From NCBI GenBank assembly GCA_015501075.1, contig JADNYJ010000031.1, forward strand, positions 62,001-126,000: a stretch of DNA of 64,000 nucleotides. The letters are read 5' to 3'. Made by a program: the position numbers and the translations under genes. The notes beneath the pieces are model-generated. The model was not told the DNA's origin. It worked only from the letters and a program-made list of their open reading frames with translations, and did no database searches. Source of the DNA: Gymnopilus junonius (taxonomy: Eukaryota > Basidiomycota > Agaricomycetes > Agaricales > Galerinaceae). Numbering within the stretch: position 1 is the stretch's first letter; each line of letters starts with the position of its first letter. Of the stretch, positions 10,799 to 23,800 are shown piece after piece.

Positions 10799-12850
10799 TC
10801 AAGTGTAGCTACTCCCCTTATTAATTTTCTTCGGAGTTGAGAGCCCATTGCTTTCCGTTTCCAAAGATGATGTGGAATCAATAGTTAGTCCGGGGGAATG
10901 TGGTGTTCGGAAATCTAAGGGTTCCATTCGAAGTGTATTGATTTCAATGCCCTGTCGAACGGCAATCGTCATTGGATGGTTTATAAACATGCTAATAAAA
11001 ATCCTTACCGTTAAACCCGGAATTAGGCGTTTTTCAGGGGAGGGTAAATATATATGGTCACCAACTGGGCGAAGGTAGTCCCGAGCATTCATGTTTGCTA
11101 GGATGCTAGTGCAATATAAGGCAGAAAGACAATGGAAATGAAGCACGATGTAGGTGCTATTGACCCGAAGTAGGCAGAACTTGGGAGCATATGCTCAGTA
11201 AGAGAGCAGCAAGCTCGAATGACACCACTCACGGCGACTAAGCTCAGAACAGAATAGAATGTGGTCCACATCCCAGTATTGACAGTGAAGAGAAAGATTC
11301 TCCAAGGTAAGGAAGTGTCTCTGGAATGAATTTCTTGGTCGTTAAGTCATTTTGAAGGAAGAAACGGACTAAAAACCTTTCAAAAGTCAGGGATTGCGCA
11401 GATCCAAAATATAGTTTACGCATATGTAAGGCGAGACTGAAAAATGTGACGAAGTTGACACCCAAATTGACAGCCATTGTAGTCAAAAGTAAATCCTGGA
11501 GCCAGCTTATTAATTCTAGAAGACGCATAGAAAGACAGTATAAGCAAACCTGTTGAAGTTGGAACCTATCAATTACGTCGGTGGACGGATCGTAAAAATT
11601 GACACCGGAAAATGACGTCGTGTTAAGGAACAGAACTAGGAATTGAAATAGGATTGCATAGTTGAATAAAAATTCTAAGTAGACTGACCCAAAGGCAAGA
11701 CTATTGCGTCCAGGTGGTTTATACCGATGAAGGAACAAGCACATGCGCTCATTGAAGGCTTACCAAACTGAAAGAGGACAAAAGGCGCCTGGATTGTATT
11801 CATTAGCAACGGTTCATTTTCATTTACTGAGAAAAACAAAGAAATACTAAGTACCATTATTACAGGGAGAACAAGGCTTCTTGAACATCTTGAGGCTTTT
11901 TTCCTCGAAGTAACTGCAATGCTGAAGAGTCGGCGACCAATGCTATTGAATGAGCGACGCCAACGTACATATGCAGATTTGATAGATGTAAAATGATTGG
12001 CTCAGAACAGATACGAGGGCCTTCAAACAATGAGAAAGATTAATGACTGTCAAAGAAAAATAAAAAGATTTACCGTGAAAAGGAACGTCAACTGTTCTCC
12101 CCTACAGCATTAAAAACTTCGAAGCTGTGATGATTACACTTACATTAAAGAAACTAGTGCAGAATAGAGCACGTCAACGATCGATTATTTGGCAAGAAAG
12201 CTAGCGATATCCTTACAGGAGATCCCGTTTGCTGAATATGTTGACAAGTTTGCCATTCATGAAAAGCGAGGTAACTGGGATTGCCAGTGAACTTAGGATT
12301 ATGAGATTTCCTGAAATGATAAGCTTACACACCGATATACGTTGTCAAAAATTGATGCGCCGCATCTAGAAACCTACATCGACATTGGCAAAAGCACATG
12401 GCCCTATCCGTAGGTTTCATACCAAAGAGATGCTGCCTGGAAGATCATTAATATTGGAGCCTTTCGACTGACAGATGAGGAACTCACAAAGATCTTCAAG
12501 TTCAGTGGATCCTCAGAGTAACTGGCAGCCATCAATATCTAATGGTGATGACTCCTAAACAGCTTAAAGCGACTTACTTGAAGAAGTATTGGAAACTAGA
12601 AGGAAATCAGATCAGCGATTATGAGTAGATCCCTATAGAACACACATCTGTGAAACTGTGAGGCCTGATAGTAATACAAGTGAGATAGAAATACTGCAAA
12701 GAAAATATGTTTTGATGGCTACTTACCCCAGACTGCCGCCTGTCCGAAGAAAACGAGCTCATTGAAGTTGCGGATTGGTGCCTTCTCCAGGCCAGCCAGA
12801 AAATATATCCGAGGTATATAGTACGAAGATACACCTATGGGTACCACCAT
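10799..12850 (-). CDS. DUF6534-type seven-transmembrane protein, second copy (exons approximate)
   Basis: Minus-strand exons give, in order, a first helix ending FFGQAAVWG near 12725, FQYFFK near 12590, SYSEDPLNLKIF near 12505, DAAHQFLTTYIG near 12350 and LVNIFSKRDLL near 12220. These are followed by AYVRWRRSFNSIGRR near 11950 and VNLGVNFVTFFSLALHMRKL near 11440. The final exon has LYCTSILANMNARDYLR and a Ser/Thr-rich tail, stop at 10799. This matches the pattern of the neighbouring plus-strand gene: a Q-x-Y-F motif after helix 1, a conserved His in helix 2 or 3, and an N-x-R after the last helix. Start placed at ATG 12850 with low certainty. Function unknown; probably a plasma-membrane or endomembrane protein. 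Confidence 0.6.
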
Positions 12851-14688
12851 AACAGTGACTAAATGATGAATCCGTAAGTTAAGAGAGAAATAGCATACAC
12901 AAAAGCATCAAGGAGAAACTTACTGTACAATTTGTAGGGACTAATAGTGGGGTAAAGAGATCCAAAGATGTCGAATATGAGGCAGGCTTTTTGATAAGAG
13001 CCTGGTCGCCACTGTGTCGTGATGAAACATGGAAATCCTTAGCCGGGATACGTAACGATATCTGGACTCCGGCCTTCTTTCCTTGTTCACATGATCCTTC
13101 ACAAAATGCATTTTAACACTGTATCCTGTGGTAGCTTGAGTTTTGTCTCTGAAGATGTTGAAGAAGGGTAACGATGCACTCGACCACACTCGACAGTCGA
13201 GGCGCTAAGTATACTGGCAGCCTGACGTTGGGTAGTTACGGTCCCAAGTGGCTTCAGGCTTCAGCAGGCGATTGATCGGAGAATATCGAAACTAACGGTC
13301 TTTCTCGCCGTCGTGCAGTCCAAAACTCGAGATGTATCTTCGGAAGCGCCGACGACAAATTTGGACCGATTTGGTCTCCGACACGGTGACAGCCGAGCAA
13401 TCGCAAAAGACTAGATACTCGAGTAAGTAAGTACTACATACATATAAAGAAGAAAAGTCTCCCATCCTGGCATCGATTCTCCCTGGTCGGCTGACTGGCA
13501 AAAGACGTCCCGGCCGTTATATATAATATTTGGGAAAAAACCTTTAAAGTTTAGAGTATTATATATACCGGAGTCCGTCGACGTCAATGGTATGCATTGA
13601 TTATGTTCTGGGAGGCTTTGTGGAGATATAAAGAATCCCTGCATCCTTACTAAAAAGATGTATTTTGGGATCGAGTGGATGGAAACCGCCTGAAATAGTA
13701 GATTTTTGCCATTGGACAGATACGAACCTCACAAAGGGGTTGGGTTGTTAACATCCTACATCCGTTCTTTATTGAATTGGTGATAAACAGTATGTCAATA
13801 ACTGGTAAAATACCCGTCGTTACCATGGTAGAAATATTTTTTGAAGGCATTCTAATTGAACATCGTGGTAGCAATGACGAAAATGGGTCAGATATCGCGT
13901 ATTCAGGTGTCATAATAATAATAGTATTCTGTAGAATTCCAATTGATTGTCAAGCGAATCACCGACGAGGACTAGACTTCTACCAGAAATTTAATTATGG
14001 GTACTAGGCCGATATCGGAGAGGATATGGCAGCCACAAGTTGCTTCCATGGGGATGTCAATAATTCACAGAGTAAGAGCTTCCCAGAAGTACCTCATATA
14101 TTGGAAAGCAGTTATAACGTATACATTACCTGAAAATTCGAGTGATGTCCGACCAATTGAAGCAATACAACAGAGAATAACGAAAAGCTTTCAAAGCGTG
14201 TCGACTAACAGAAAGAAACCTTGCCTTTGACGACTTGTCCATGAATTTCGTTCTGTGTGTGTTACCAAGACATGCCAGTGGGACACCACACAAGCACATC
14301 CCGAAAGTGCCGGGGCCGGGGACAAAGTAGGGCACATGAGTGGCTACTGCGCTTCCGCATTAGTATGTATATGCTGGGTACCAGAAGCCTTGGCTCTGAG
14401 CCACCAATCAGGAAGTGCGAGTCAATCGTCGCGTGCAACGGATCACCTCTGACGTCGAGGATGCAAGCATAATGAACGGGACGGAGGGCTGAAGGCTAAG
14501 CGTAATGTAGTTTTCAGAGGAAGAAAGTGTTGGGTCTGACTCCACGACGAGTTGACTTGTCTAACAGGAAGCCTTCCCTTAGATCACTAGGACCATCTGC
14601 GAACTAGCATAATCGTTTTTCGGAATTCATAACGACGCATTGTTGAGTACACACGTCCGTTTCAAATTTGATTCGTTTCACGTCGAGG
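12851..14688. other. Intergenic, 1.8 kb, AT-rich
   Basis: This separates the second DUF6534 gene from the end of the RmlD-like gene. It holds a short AT-rich hairpin near 13,540 and scattered frames (for example around 13,650-13,910 and 14,126-14,335) that I could not assign to any family. No RNA gene seen. Confidence 0.5.
13514..13571. repeat. Imperfect AT-rich inverted repeat (17 bp arms)
   Basis: Arms 13514..13530 and 13555..13571 are near-complementary (14 of 17 positions, core TATATATAATA) around a 24 nt loop. It could be a remnant of a small hairpin element or chance in AT-rich DNA. Confidence 0.4.
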
Positions 14689-15992
14689 TCACTTCTTCAA
14701 TCTGTCTGTCCACCACTCCTCAAACAAAGAAAGTCCAAGGCCACCTTCCACACCAAGGGCCTCGGTTTCCTTGGTGTATAAACGACAGTCACGCGGGCGT
14801 GTTGTAACAGCCGCTCCGGTTGGGGGTTCGGCGTCAGGTATGATATGGCTGTGGGGGAGGCCAAGAATCTTTGCGAATGTTAGGCATATCTCGTACTTAG
14901 TAAAAGGTTCATCGGAAGAATAATGCAAAATTGGAGGAATGGTTTTCTTTAAACCTGTAGAAAAATATGTGGACGAAGGATGATGAGAAAGTAAGAAAGT
15001 AAAAGGCGTTCGTTGTATCATACCCGTTAAGCGCACGAGAAAGTCGGCTACATCAACTACGTTGGTTGGGTAGCGTATAGCATAATGATCCATCTTGTAA
15101 GTTTTTCCTGACTGATCCTGAACAATGTCGAGCAGGATATTGATGGCAGAGTCAGAGTTTTTGGGAGCTGGCCCATACCTATAGACATTATCTCGGGTCT
15201 TCGTACCATGTCAGAACTCTAGAACAAAAAAAACGTACAGTACAGGCACTCGCAAAACAACGACTTTCGCGCCAGTGATGCTTAATACAGCAATTTCTCC
15301 ATCTCGTTTGGATTTCCCATAGAGCTGAAGAGGATTAGTTAAAGAAGAAGGGGTATACGGTGGGGAGGTGCCGTCAAAAACATAGTCTGGGAACATGTTA
15401 TTCGGGCTCTTTAAAGTCTACCAATCCATACAACATACCAGTGGAGATGGATACCAGTGTGAACTTGAGAGTCTTAGACAGGGATGCAAGATGGCCGGGA
15501 ACTTCTGCATTTAGCTGATATTACGTTGATCAGTTATCAAGGAGCAGGCCGATGGTAAGATCGAACTTGTTGCGTTCCCGAAGGGTCCTTGAGCTGTGTC
15601 AGCAAGAAATATAAAGCTGCAAACCCCGGAATTTTTCGTACCTTTTCAGCAACGTCTGGTCGTCTTTCGGCAGCGCAGTGGATCACCCCTGTGCATGATA
15701 ATACATGGTTCAATTCAGAATAATGAGGAAAGCCTAGCGAAGCAGTAATTACAGTCAGGCTTGGTTTTTCTGAAGAACTCATCCACATCGTCCGAGCTCG
15801 TTAGATCAAGTTGTTGAAGACCATCTCCCGTCCTAGATTTGGCCAGTCCAATAATGTCGAACCCAGCGTTCTTGAACGCAGAGAAAACTGCGGAACCTAG
15901 AACTCCCGACGCTCCTTCCACAGGAGAACGTTGAGACCATACCACTAGACCAGAAACAATTTATGGTCCTAACCTGTGACCACGACTTTCAT
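14689..15992 (-). CDS. RmlD/MAT2B-like NAD(P)-dependent sugar-nucleotide reductase, 297 aa
   Basis: Eight exons are read: 15992..15974, 15914..15753, 15688..15642, 15587..15567, 15514..15439, 15386..15239, 15178..15024 and 14954..14689. All introns are GT-AG and all phases close. The protein begins MKVVVTGASGVLGSAVF (Rossmann GxxGxxG). It continues with DWVIHCAAERRPDVAEK, STDYVFDGTSPPYTP and the short-chain-dehydrogenase catalytic YGKSK (YxxxK), then RVPVLYGPAPKNSDSAI and a C-terminal substrate-binding half ending FEEWWTDRLKK. Relatives are bacterial dTDP-4-dehydrorhamnose reductase (RmlD) and the eukaryotic methionine adenosyltransferase regulatory subunit MAT2B (family knowledge). In fungi the precise role is not settled. 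No damage seen. Exons 1 and 4 are only 19 and 21 nt. Confidence 0.93.
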
Positions 15993-16158
15993 GTCTCCAG
16001 CAGATGAGAAACGCTCGACGGACAGTGGATGGTATTGGTTGCAATGCAAACGGAGTAAGTAAGCGAGGTACAATCTAATCGCCAATCGCGTGTGGCTCGG
16101 CAATCACCGAAGGTAGTCCTTAGCGACGGCATATTGTTGTCCACGAGACGGATGGATC

Positions 16159-18700
16159 ATGGCTTCACCCAACGAGTTTGACTTTTGGTTGAGAGAAATA
16201 ATCTCCTCCAGAGCCTCTCTTCTCGTCTCATTGACTTATCCTCAGAGGACCGCCGCCTCAAAGATCCCATTGAAAACCAAAACCTTCTCTACATCTAAGT
16301 CAGGACAGATTTTCTCTGCCTCGCAAAACTTTTTGGAATTAGAAATATCCTTCAATGTGCTTCCACGTCGTGAATTGGATTCTGAAAGCGGAGGCGTGGA
16401 ATTGACTGCTGCTAATGGGTGATGGGCCTCACATTCACCCTCAAATGACCGCGAATTTTTGACTCTGAAATCCTGGCGGATCCTTTAGACGTTCAGAATC
16501 CTCGTCTTACTCGCGGAGCAGCGCACCGGCGACCTTAAATCGGCGCTGCATGTCGATCCTGGGTTGTTCCATACCCTTGAGGATTTGACTTCCTAGTCCG
16601 AGAGTGTCGTCTTCGAATGGATTTTTCTGACATGTTCCATGACCTCTGAACTTCTCCCGGATTACTGTTTTCGGACTGGAGTTGAGGATCTGACATGGAG
16701 GTAAGCGCAGTCGACGTCGGTCTACGACTCCGAATAATGGCATTGGAAGGACTGACCCCAGGACTTCTTTCAGGATTGTCTGCGGATTTTACGGCGTACT
16801 TTTTCAATCGCTTTCAATTTACTGTCTTGTTGAGCTCTGGTTTAATCAGAGGCATGTGAGAAAGTTATGCACTCTATCCAATCAGTTCGTTTACTTTCTT
16901 ATCAGGTCGTGAGCGTACGCTGCCCAGTTTCAACGACCTTTTTTTCTGGCCGTTCCGCATGACAGCGCTTCTTTTCAAAGTTTATATTCTCTGCAACTTT
17001 CATGAGTACAAATTAAACTTGAGAAGGATATTCATGTGAAGTGACTCGGTGCGCAAGCTGAATGCAGTGTTTCAAAGCACTCTACTAGATAGAGTTCTCT
17101 CAACCCCTTCAACAATGTAATGACTTTTATAGATGGATAACGGGAGTCCATGTCGTCATGGATTCTCCGAATCTCGTTATAGCGCTCTCTGCTTGCGTTT
17201 CTACTCTTTCTACTTGCAGCTGCAGCTGCGCGAGGGTCTCTTGACCTCGGAATCCAATTTAATCACCAGACCACTCGGCCCCGTCATCGCGTGTGAAGGT
17301 CTAGAGAGCAACATCGGAATGTCTGCTACTGCCCTCGGAATCAATAAAGCAACACCGAATTCCGCCCAATACGGATGCGCATCACAGACCGGGTCCGGAT
17401 AACTTCAATACCGTTCGCAACTTGCAGTAGAAGGACCTATGTGATGAGGGGAATATACGCACAGGGAGTAAAAATATCCGCTCTGAAGCGTACTACGAAG
17501 ACCAGATCCATATGTGCGCCGTTCATATGGTCTATTCAAGAAGGTTCAGATGACTTTTCTACCCTGTCGTGTTGCTCTGGGGTCATTCAGGGTGGTCGTG
17601 CGCCGCAACATCCTGTCCTGATTCGGTCGAAGTGGCATCTTTTTCAAACCTGGGTATACGACCACAGTTGGTTTTCTGAACAATGAAAATATGGGGGATA
17701 TTCCAGCGAATGACTCTGGCCGAGATTATTCTTGAAAGCGTAGCATTTTATGCTCCCTCGCTGCGGCCAGTGTCCGAAACTTATTTTCCTCGCATCAAAT
17801 CTTGATGAGCTATACTTATCCCAGTCCTCAATGATGGCGCCGGCAACAAATTGGGCTGGCCTGATGAGAAATCGCGTATCGACAAGGAACAAATATATAC
17901 TTACGAGCTTAAAAATTGCTTCGAATAGTGCTTCAAAACTATATTACTACTGTAGTGGAATACTGATGATTGCTGATCAAGGAAAGAAGCATCATAAAAG
18001 CATCGCAGCTGCAGTGTTCAAGCTAAGGGCAGAGAGTGATAGAGTGGCTCAAGTCAACTATGCTATTTTTCCGACACCTTGAAAACCAAGCGTATCAACT
18101 TATCTGGATGGTGATTGGGCGCCAGGCCAACGTCAGCCTGAGGCCAGACGCAAACTTGGCGCTATGGAGCACGTGCCTACGTTATTGGGGACTTCCACGC
18201 CCCTGGACCTCCTCGTCAACGACGATATCGTTGTGATCAGCCCCAACTTCAAGTGCGCTGTCAGGCTATGGCACTGAATTCAAGAACTTTTTATGTCATA
18301 CAGAACGGTATCATCAAAGCTTGGATGCCTGTTTTTCTTGGATCCATCTTTCCTGACTACCATGACATCGAACTGTGAGCAAACTTTCTTACGAAAGGGT
18401 GGTTTCCATTAGGAAGGTGGAAAAGGATAATATGTTACTCTGCGTGAGATTCTATGAGGTCTCCCATCTTAACACTAATCTTCGAATCTGTTTCAGGATT
18501 TTGGAAATATAGATCCATTGCGTCGGGCCTGCACAAGCGACGAATCTGATCCCCATATTCGGAGTTTATTTCGTGGAAATATTCTTCTTTTTTTTTTGAA
18601 CTCGCATTGGGTTATGTCATGCCCCCTTGTACCTGCTGAGCTTCTGGTGTCAGCAAAAAATTCAGTCGTTGGGGTATATCTACCTTCGCCTGAACCATGA
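16159..18700 (+). pseudogene. Decayed large gene of unknown family
   Basis: Colinear plus-strand fragments in changing frames read like one long, mostly intronless protein. They are MASPNEFDFWLREIISSR at 16159, DPLDVQNPRLTRGAA near 16480, a stretch with ALHVDPGLFHTLEDL near 16550, FEWIFLTCSMTSELLPDY near 16615 and FYSFYLQLQLREGLLTSE near 17200. They continue with TYVMRGIYAQGVKI near 17440, SSMMAPATNWAGLMRNRVST near 17830, LDLLVNDDIVVISPNFKCAV near 18205 and FRGNILLFFLNSHWVM near 18570. Several frame changes and in-frame stops (for example TAG at 16594) separate them. The last fragment ends at TGA 18698-18700, overlapping the arrestin start codon. I do not recognise the family. Decay is inferred; sequence error could explain some shifts but not easily the stops. 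Confidence 0.55.
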
Positions 18701-20418
18701 CATCTCCCCAAGACCAGGTATTGCTGTCCAACGCGACAATCAGGTCTTCCATTGCGGTCGAGGAAAAGCTTCCGTTCTTTTCAATGCGGCGACGGGCAAA
18801 TACCAATCTTTCCACAGACTCGACCCGGTCTCTCTCAAAGTTGGTTCCGGTCTCTATATACTCCCATGTCTCCACATACCGGTATTCCTCCTTTGTCCAA
18901 ACCTTCTAAATATTGGTCATTGAACATCAACTAGGTCCTCCAAGCTCGAGCTTCAGCTGTATAGTCCTTCACTGAAAGTTCACCAAGACGGAACAGGTCC
19001 CATAGCTGTATTCGGTGACCATGATCAAGTCACCGGGAAAGTTAGCCTGGACCCCACCTGCTACCATACAGGACGATTAACTATAGCGGTATTTTTTTGC
19101 CATTTGTATTACATGTCACTGAAGAGAATCTTCTCAGATTGAAGGATCGTTTTCATATGTCCTACCCAAAAACTGGGATGAGCCAACTACCAGTGATCCT
19201 GTTCGACGACAGGCCTTCCTGTCTTCAAAAACGACAATCGCCATCTCAAGTTCGGAGGCCAGTTCACCTATAACTGCGTTACAAAATGCTTTCATCAGAC
19301 GACGACCCTCCATGTCTAGCCTTAACACCAATATCACCACCAGCACAGAACGATCGCATTCTTTCTCATTCCCCCTTCCTCAAAGCACACGAACATATGA
19401 GGAAATACCAGCGTCTTTTACCTTGACAAAGGACACTTCTTCACAAGACTACTACGAGATCACGTACAAGGTTGTGGCCAATTGGGAACCTAGTGATTCA
19501 TCAGAACCGCCATCTCTGTATGTTGCTTAAATTGTTGCTCAGCTATGCGATCATTGACGTGGCGTAGCCTTGAAGTGCCTTTCTTAATCCAACCTGACAC
19601 AGACTTCCAGTGCATAGACGCCTCTGCGACTACTCCGGAGTCCTGGTTGGAGTTACCACTGAGGCCCGATCGACCTATACCGGTTCGGTGCGCGGTAAGT
19701 ACTCAGTATTCGAATACCCATCAATCTGTCAAGTGTTCATCGTTTTATAGATCACCTTGCCTACTTCCGTCACATTTTCGCGTTCATCATCCATACCGTA
19801 TTTTGTGGTTTTCACAACTACACCTCGGTCACCGGAACTAGCTAAAGAAATCGCCGCTGACGCCAGTATTTCGGTTTCTCTGATCCGTCAAGTCATCGTT
19901 ACGGAGCACAATCCTTCACTCCCTCCCTCCCCTCCTCTAACACCATCCAGCGATGAATCTGATTCCTCCTCTCGTCCTACACTTCTGCGCCGAGTCGCAA
20001 AGTCCCATTCACGACTAACGATGCCTAGACGGACCTCCGAGGGAGCAATTTCTTACCCACGAGATAAGCCGCTTCCAGAGATTCCCACCATTTCGCAGTC
20101 CTTCTCAGATACACGGACGATACACCATGACATGTGTATTGGATTTCCTAAGCGTCCTCGACAACAGTTTGACAAAGAAGGTCACCCTTCCTTGGAGACC
20201 ATCGCCAACCTACCAGACGGTCTGCACAAAACGAGAATTCATTTAAATAAAGATATGTTGCCCACTATTGACTGGGCAGGAATAAGTGTCAAGGTAAATT
20301 TACATTTCATACCTGCGCCCGCAGTGCTAATATGTTTCCCTGGCAGTATTACTTGGACGTGTCCGTATTGCTAGGGCCAGATGACCTCCACGCTCGAATA
20401 CCCGTACGGATACGGTAG
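18697..20418 (+). CDS. Alpha-arrestin-like protein, about 486 aa
   Basis: Six exons are read: 18697..18881, 18935..19088, 19138..19517, 19568..19694, 19751..20293 and 20347..20418. All phases are consistent. After a Ser-rich leader the product shows beta-strand segments typical of an arrestin fold: SSKLELQLYSPSLKVHQDG, GKVSLDPTCYHTGRLTIA, then after a linker FPLPQSTRTYEEIPASFTL, YYEITYKVVANWE and a C-terminal half with VRCAITLPTSVTFSRSSSIP. A Ser/Pro-rich insert of about 90 residues precedes the final strands, ending in YYLDVSVLLG and IPVRIR. Fungal alpha-arrestins act as adaptors that bring Rsp5-type ubiquitin ligases to plasma-membrane transporters (family knowledge). I saw no clear PPxY motif, so the adaptor role is inference. 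Exon 1 is the least certain. Confidence 0.75.
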
Positions 20419-20811
20419 ATACCTTCGTTAACTTTTTCGGTCCTTCGTTTTCTTCATCTTCAACAACGCACTTTTGTTTACTTGCATCTATCCTTATTTT
20501 TGTTCATGCTTTGCGCATAGCATTTTCATTCAAAAGTTAACACTGTACCAATAGCTGTATTTCTAGCTGTGATAAATAACTGCCTTGAGCCGTTTCTGTT
20601 TCTGATGTTCGCACTCAAAAATATTTAGGAGGTTATGCTATGAAGCATGATCCACCCATTCTTTTTCAAATAGCAGAGCGTTCGACCAGTCGTTGAACGC
20701 GTGACGTGATTATCCCACATTTGCCTGCTGCTCTTTATCCGCCACCGCTGCAGACGCGTCTTTCTGTCAAAACCATCTATACACCCGGTGTTGCACCTTA
20801 TTAATGCTATC
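20419..20811. promoter_or_regulatory. Intergenic, arrestin 3' end and VPS16 promoter
   Basis: Spacer of 393 bp between two plus-strand genes. Pyrimidine-rich patches precede the VPS16 start. No specific element recognised. Confidence 0.45.
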
Positions 20812-23800
20812 ATGGCCATTATAGACCATCCAACAACGTCCTGGCAGGCAATGCAAGAAGGCAATGTCTTCTACAGACGACAGCAGTGTTACTCAATCCC
20901 TGGAAAGTTGCCGGACTTGGGAGATTACATTATTGCGGGTTGCCGGTATGGAGGGCCTATAGGTATTATGTATCTTCGTATCATGTGGAATCACTAATGT
21001 ACAATGTCTAGCTCTTATGCGGGACCATACGAAACTGCTTGCATTGGGCCGTTCCACTCCTGCTGTCACAAAAGCCCAAATCCAGGTCTATTCCCCAGCC
21101 GGAGAGGGTTTACTTCTCTTTAGTGTGGATGATTACTTCAATTCATTGCAGTATATGTGTTGACTGACTTTGATTGAATGTAGTGGGACCAGGCCAAGAT
21201 CATTCGCTTTGGCTGGACAATTGACGAGAAGCTGGCTGTCTTGAATGAAGAAGGCGTTTATAGACTCTATGATCTGCAGGGAGACTATGTTCAGCATTCC
21301 TTGGGTCCCGAGGCTGCCGAACTTGGAATTATTGATGCTCGAATCCATGACAATGGACTGGTGGCCATGACAAGTTCGCTCACACTACTTGAAGTGAAGG
21401 GATGGGAAGGAGGGCGGCCACTAACACTGGCAAATCCGGGTGAGTGGCCGTTAGAAGTGATACAATATTCCTGTGCTGTACTAACATCTCGTTTCAAGGA
21501 CTCAGTGAACTCCCTCATTCTTGGGCTGTGATACCCCCAGACTTGAATATTTCAAGACACGTTGAAGTGCTGCTTTCCGTGGAAACAACGATTCACACCG
21601 TCGACAATTTGGAAAGCGTAGATCAGCGACTTTCTCGCGGACCTTTCACGCATGTATCGCCTTCTCCAAACGGCAAATCTTTGGCCCTGCTCACCTTCAA
21701 TGGGACACTATGGGTCGTTTCAACTGATTTCCAGCGAAGCATGGCCGAATTTGACACCACGACGGTGCCAGGTGCTGAAGGCCCGGTGCGACAAGTTGAA
21801 TGGTGTGGTAATGATGCAATCCTGGTGACATGGAGTTCATTGGTCGTCCTCGTCGGTCCCTTTGGAGATACATTGCAGTAAGTCTCTTCAACTGCAGTCG
21901 GACTTCTGGATGGACTGTAACTGAATTTCTTGTCGTTTAGATATTTCTACATAGGATCGACCTTCGTCATTACTGAAATGGATGGCGTTCGAGTAATTGG
22001 CCAGGAAGTTTGTGATCTTATCCAGAAGGTTCCAGGTGCGTTCAAGGCTTATTTTTGCCTAAAGCGTTTTTTGTCTTATTTTCCGTTTCTTCAGCATCCA
22101 CTCTATCAATATTTAGACCCGGCTCTACGTCTCCCTCAGCCATCCTTTTTGACGCCTGGGAGAGCTTCACGAAGAAGTCGCCAAAGGCTGATGAAAGCAT
22201 CCGCAGTATCCGTCCGGAGTTGGCAAAAGCTGTGGACGAATGTATCGACGCTGCTGGACAAGAATGGGAGCCCTATTGGCAACGTCGACTTCTTAATGTT
22301 TGTCGATTCGTACAATATCGCCCAGTATTGAAATGAAATGTTTCCGTTCACAGGCAGCTACATTTGGGCGAGGCTTCTTAGATTTCCACAATCCTACCAA
22401 TTTTGTTCATACGGGTCAGACCCTGAAAGTTCTGAACGCTGTTCGTTTCTATGAAGTTGGAATCCCTTTAACTTATATCCAGTAAGCCCTTTTGTTCTTT
22501 TCTTGTTTCCTTGTTTTGAGGTTTGACAACATTTCGTAGATACAACTATGCTTCTCCGTCCCATCTGATCTCACGACTAACGTCTCGGAATATGCATCTA
22601 CTGGCTCTTCGAATATCAGGCTTTCTCAATCTAAAACCTGACGCAGTTTTAAAACACTGGGCTTGTGCCAAGATAATAAAATCACGACCCACTACCACCG
22701 GTACAGGAAAAGAGGCTGAGCTCAGTGCAGACGATGAAGTGTGTCGTGTAATTGTGGAAAAATTCAAAGAGTTGGGCAGTATCGACGTTAGTTACGCTGA
22801 TATAGCAAAGAAAGCATGGGAAGTTGGTCGAGTAGGCTTGGCTACTAAGGTGAGACCTGATTTTTAAACTCCTCACCTGTCAAGATTTCTCTTCTTCGAT
22901 TTTCGCTCACTCGGCACTGTAGCTACTTGACCATGAACCCAAGGGTTCCGACCAAGTACCCCTCCTGCTTGCCATGAAAGAGGATAAATTGGCTCTTGTA
23001 AAAGCGGTTGATAGTGGCGACACTGACTTAGGTAAGTTGTCTTTATCTCTGGCATGGTCTTATTCGTTAAGCTAGTCTGTTCTAGTCTACCATGTTTTAC
23101 TACACCTTCACAAAAGGTTGCCTCTAGGCTCGTTTTTCCGACTGCTTGAAGATGGCGGACAGGCCCTAGTGCCTGCCACCAAACTCTTAGAAGTGTATGC
23201 AAGAGAGCAGAACAGGGAGATGCTGCGAGATTTTTATTACTCTGATGACCGCCGCGTCGAGAGTGCCGTTCTGTCATTGGAAGAAGCGGCACAGATGATG
23301 GTATGAGTTCCGCACGTGCAGCCTTGACCATTTCTGATTTGCTTGTGATGAATCTATCAGGATGAAACGTCGAAGCTGACAGCCGTGAAGACAGCGCATA
23401 AATTCTTTTCGGAAGATAAAGATCGCTCATTTGAAGCTAAGGTGCCGCCTGATTCCTAGTTTGCTTTGCGCTTCACAGTAAAATCTGACAAGTGGAAATT
23501 CAAACACTTCAAATAATCTAGACGACCGATGACTATGCACGTCTGCTTGCTTTCCAACAGCAATTGGAAAGCGAAACTCAAGGGAAAGTCAAATTTTTCG
23601 GGCTCAGCTTGAACGAGACGATACGACAGTGCTTGTTGAATGGACTTGCAAAAAGAGCGGACAAGATCAAATCGGACTTCAAGGTGTCTGATAAGCGGTA
23701 CGTACGCGGAGCTCCTACCATCTTTTTGAAAAGGAAGCGTGATGATGATGGGAGGTTGCTTCCAAAAAAGACTTACTAAGAACCTAATTCGGCAGGTTTT

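Noticed and set aside
18612..18875. Minus-strand 87-codon frame with protein-like composition
   Set aside because: It is opposite the decayed plus-strand gene and arrestin exon 1, both of which have stronger support.
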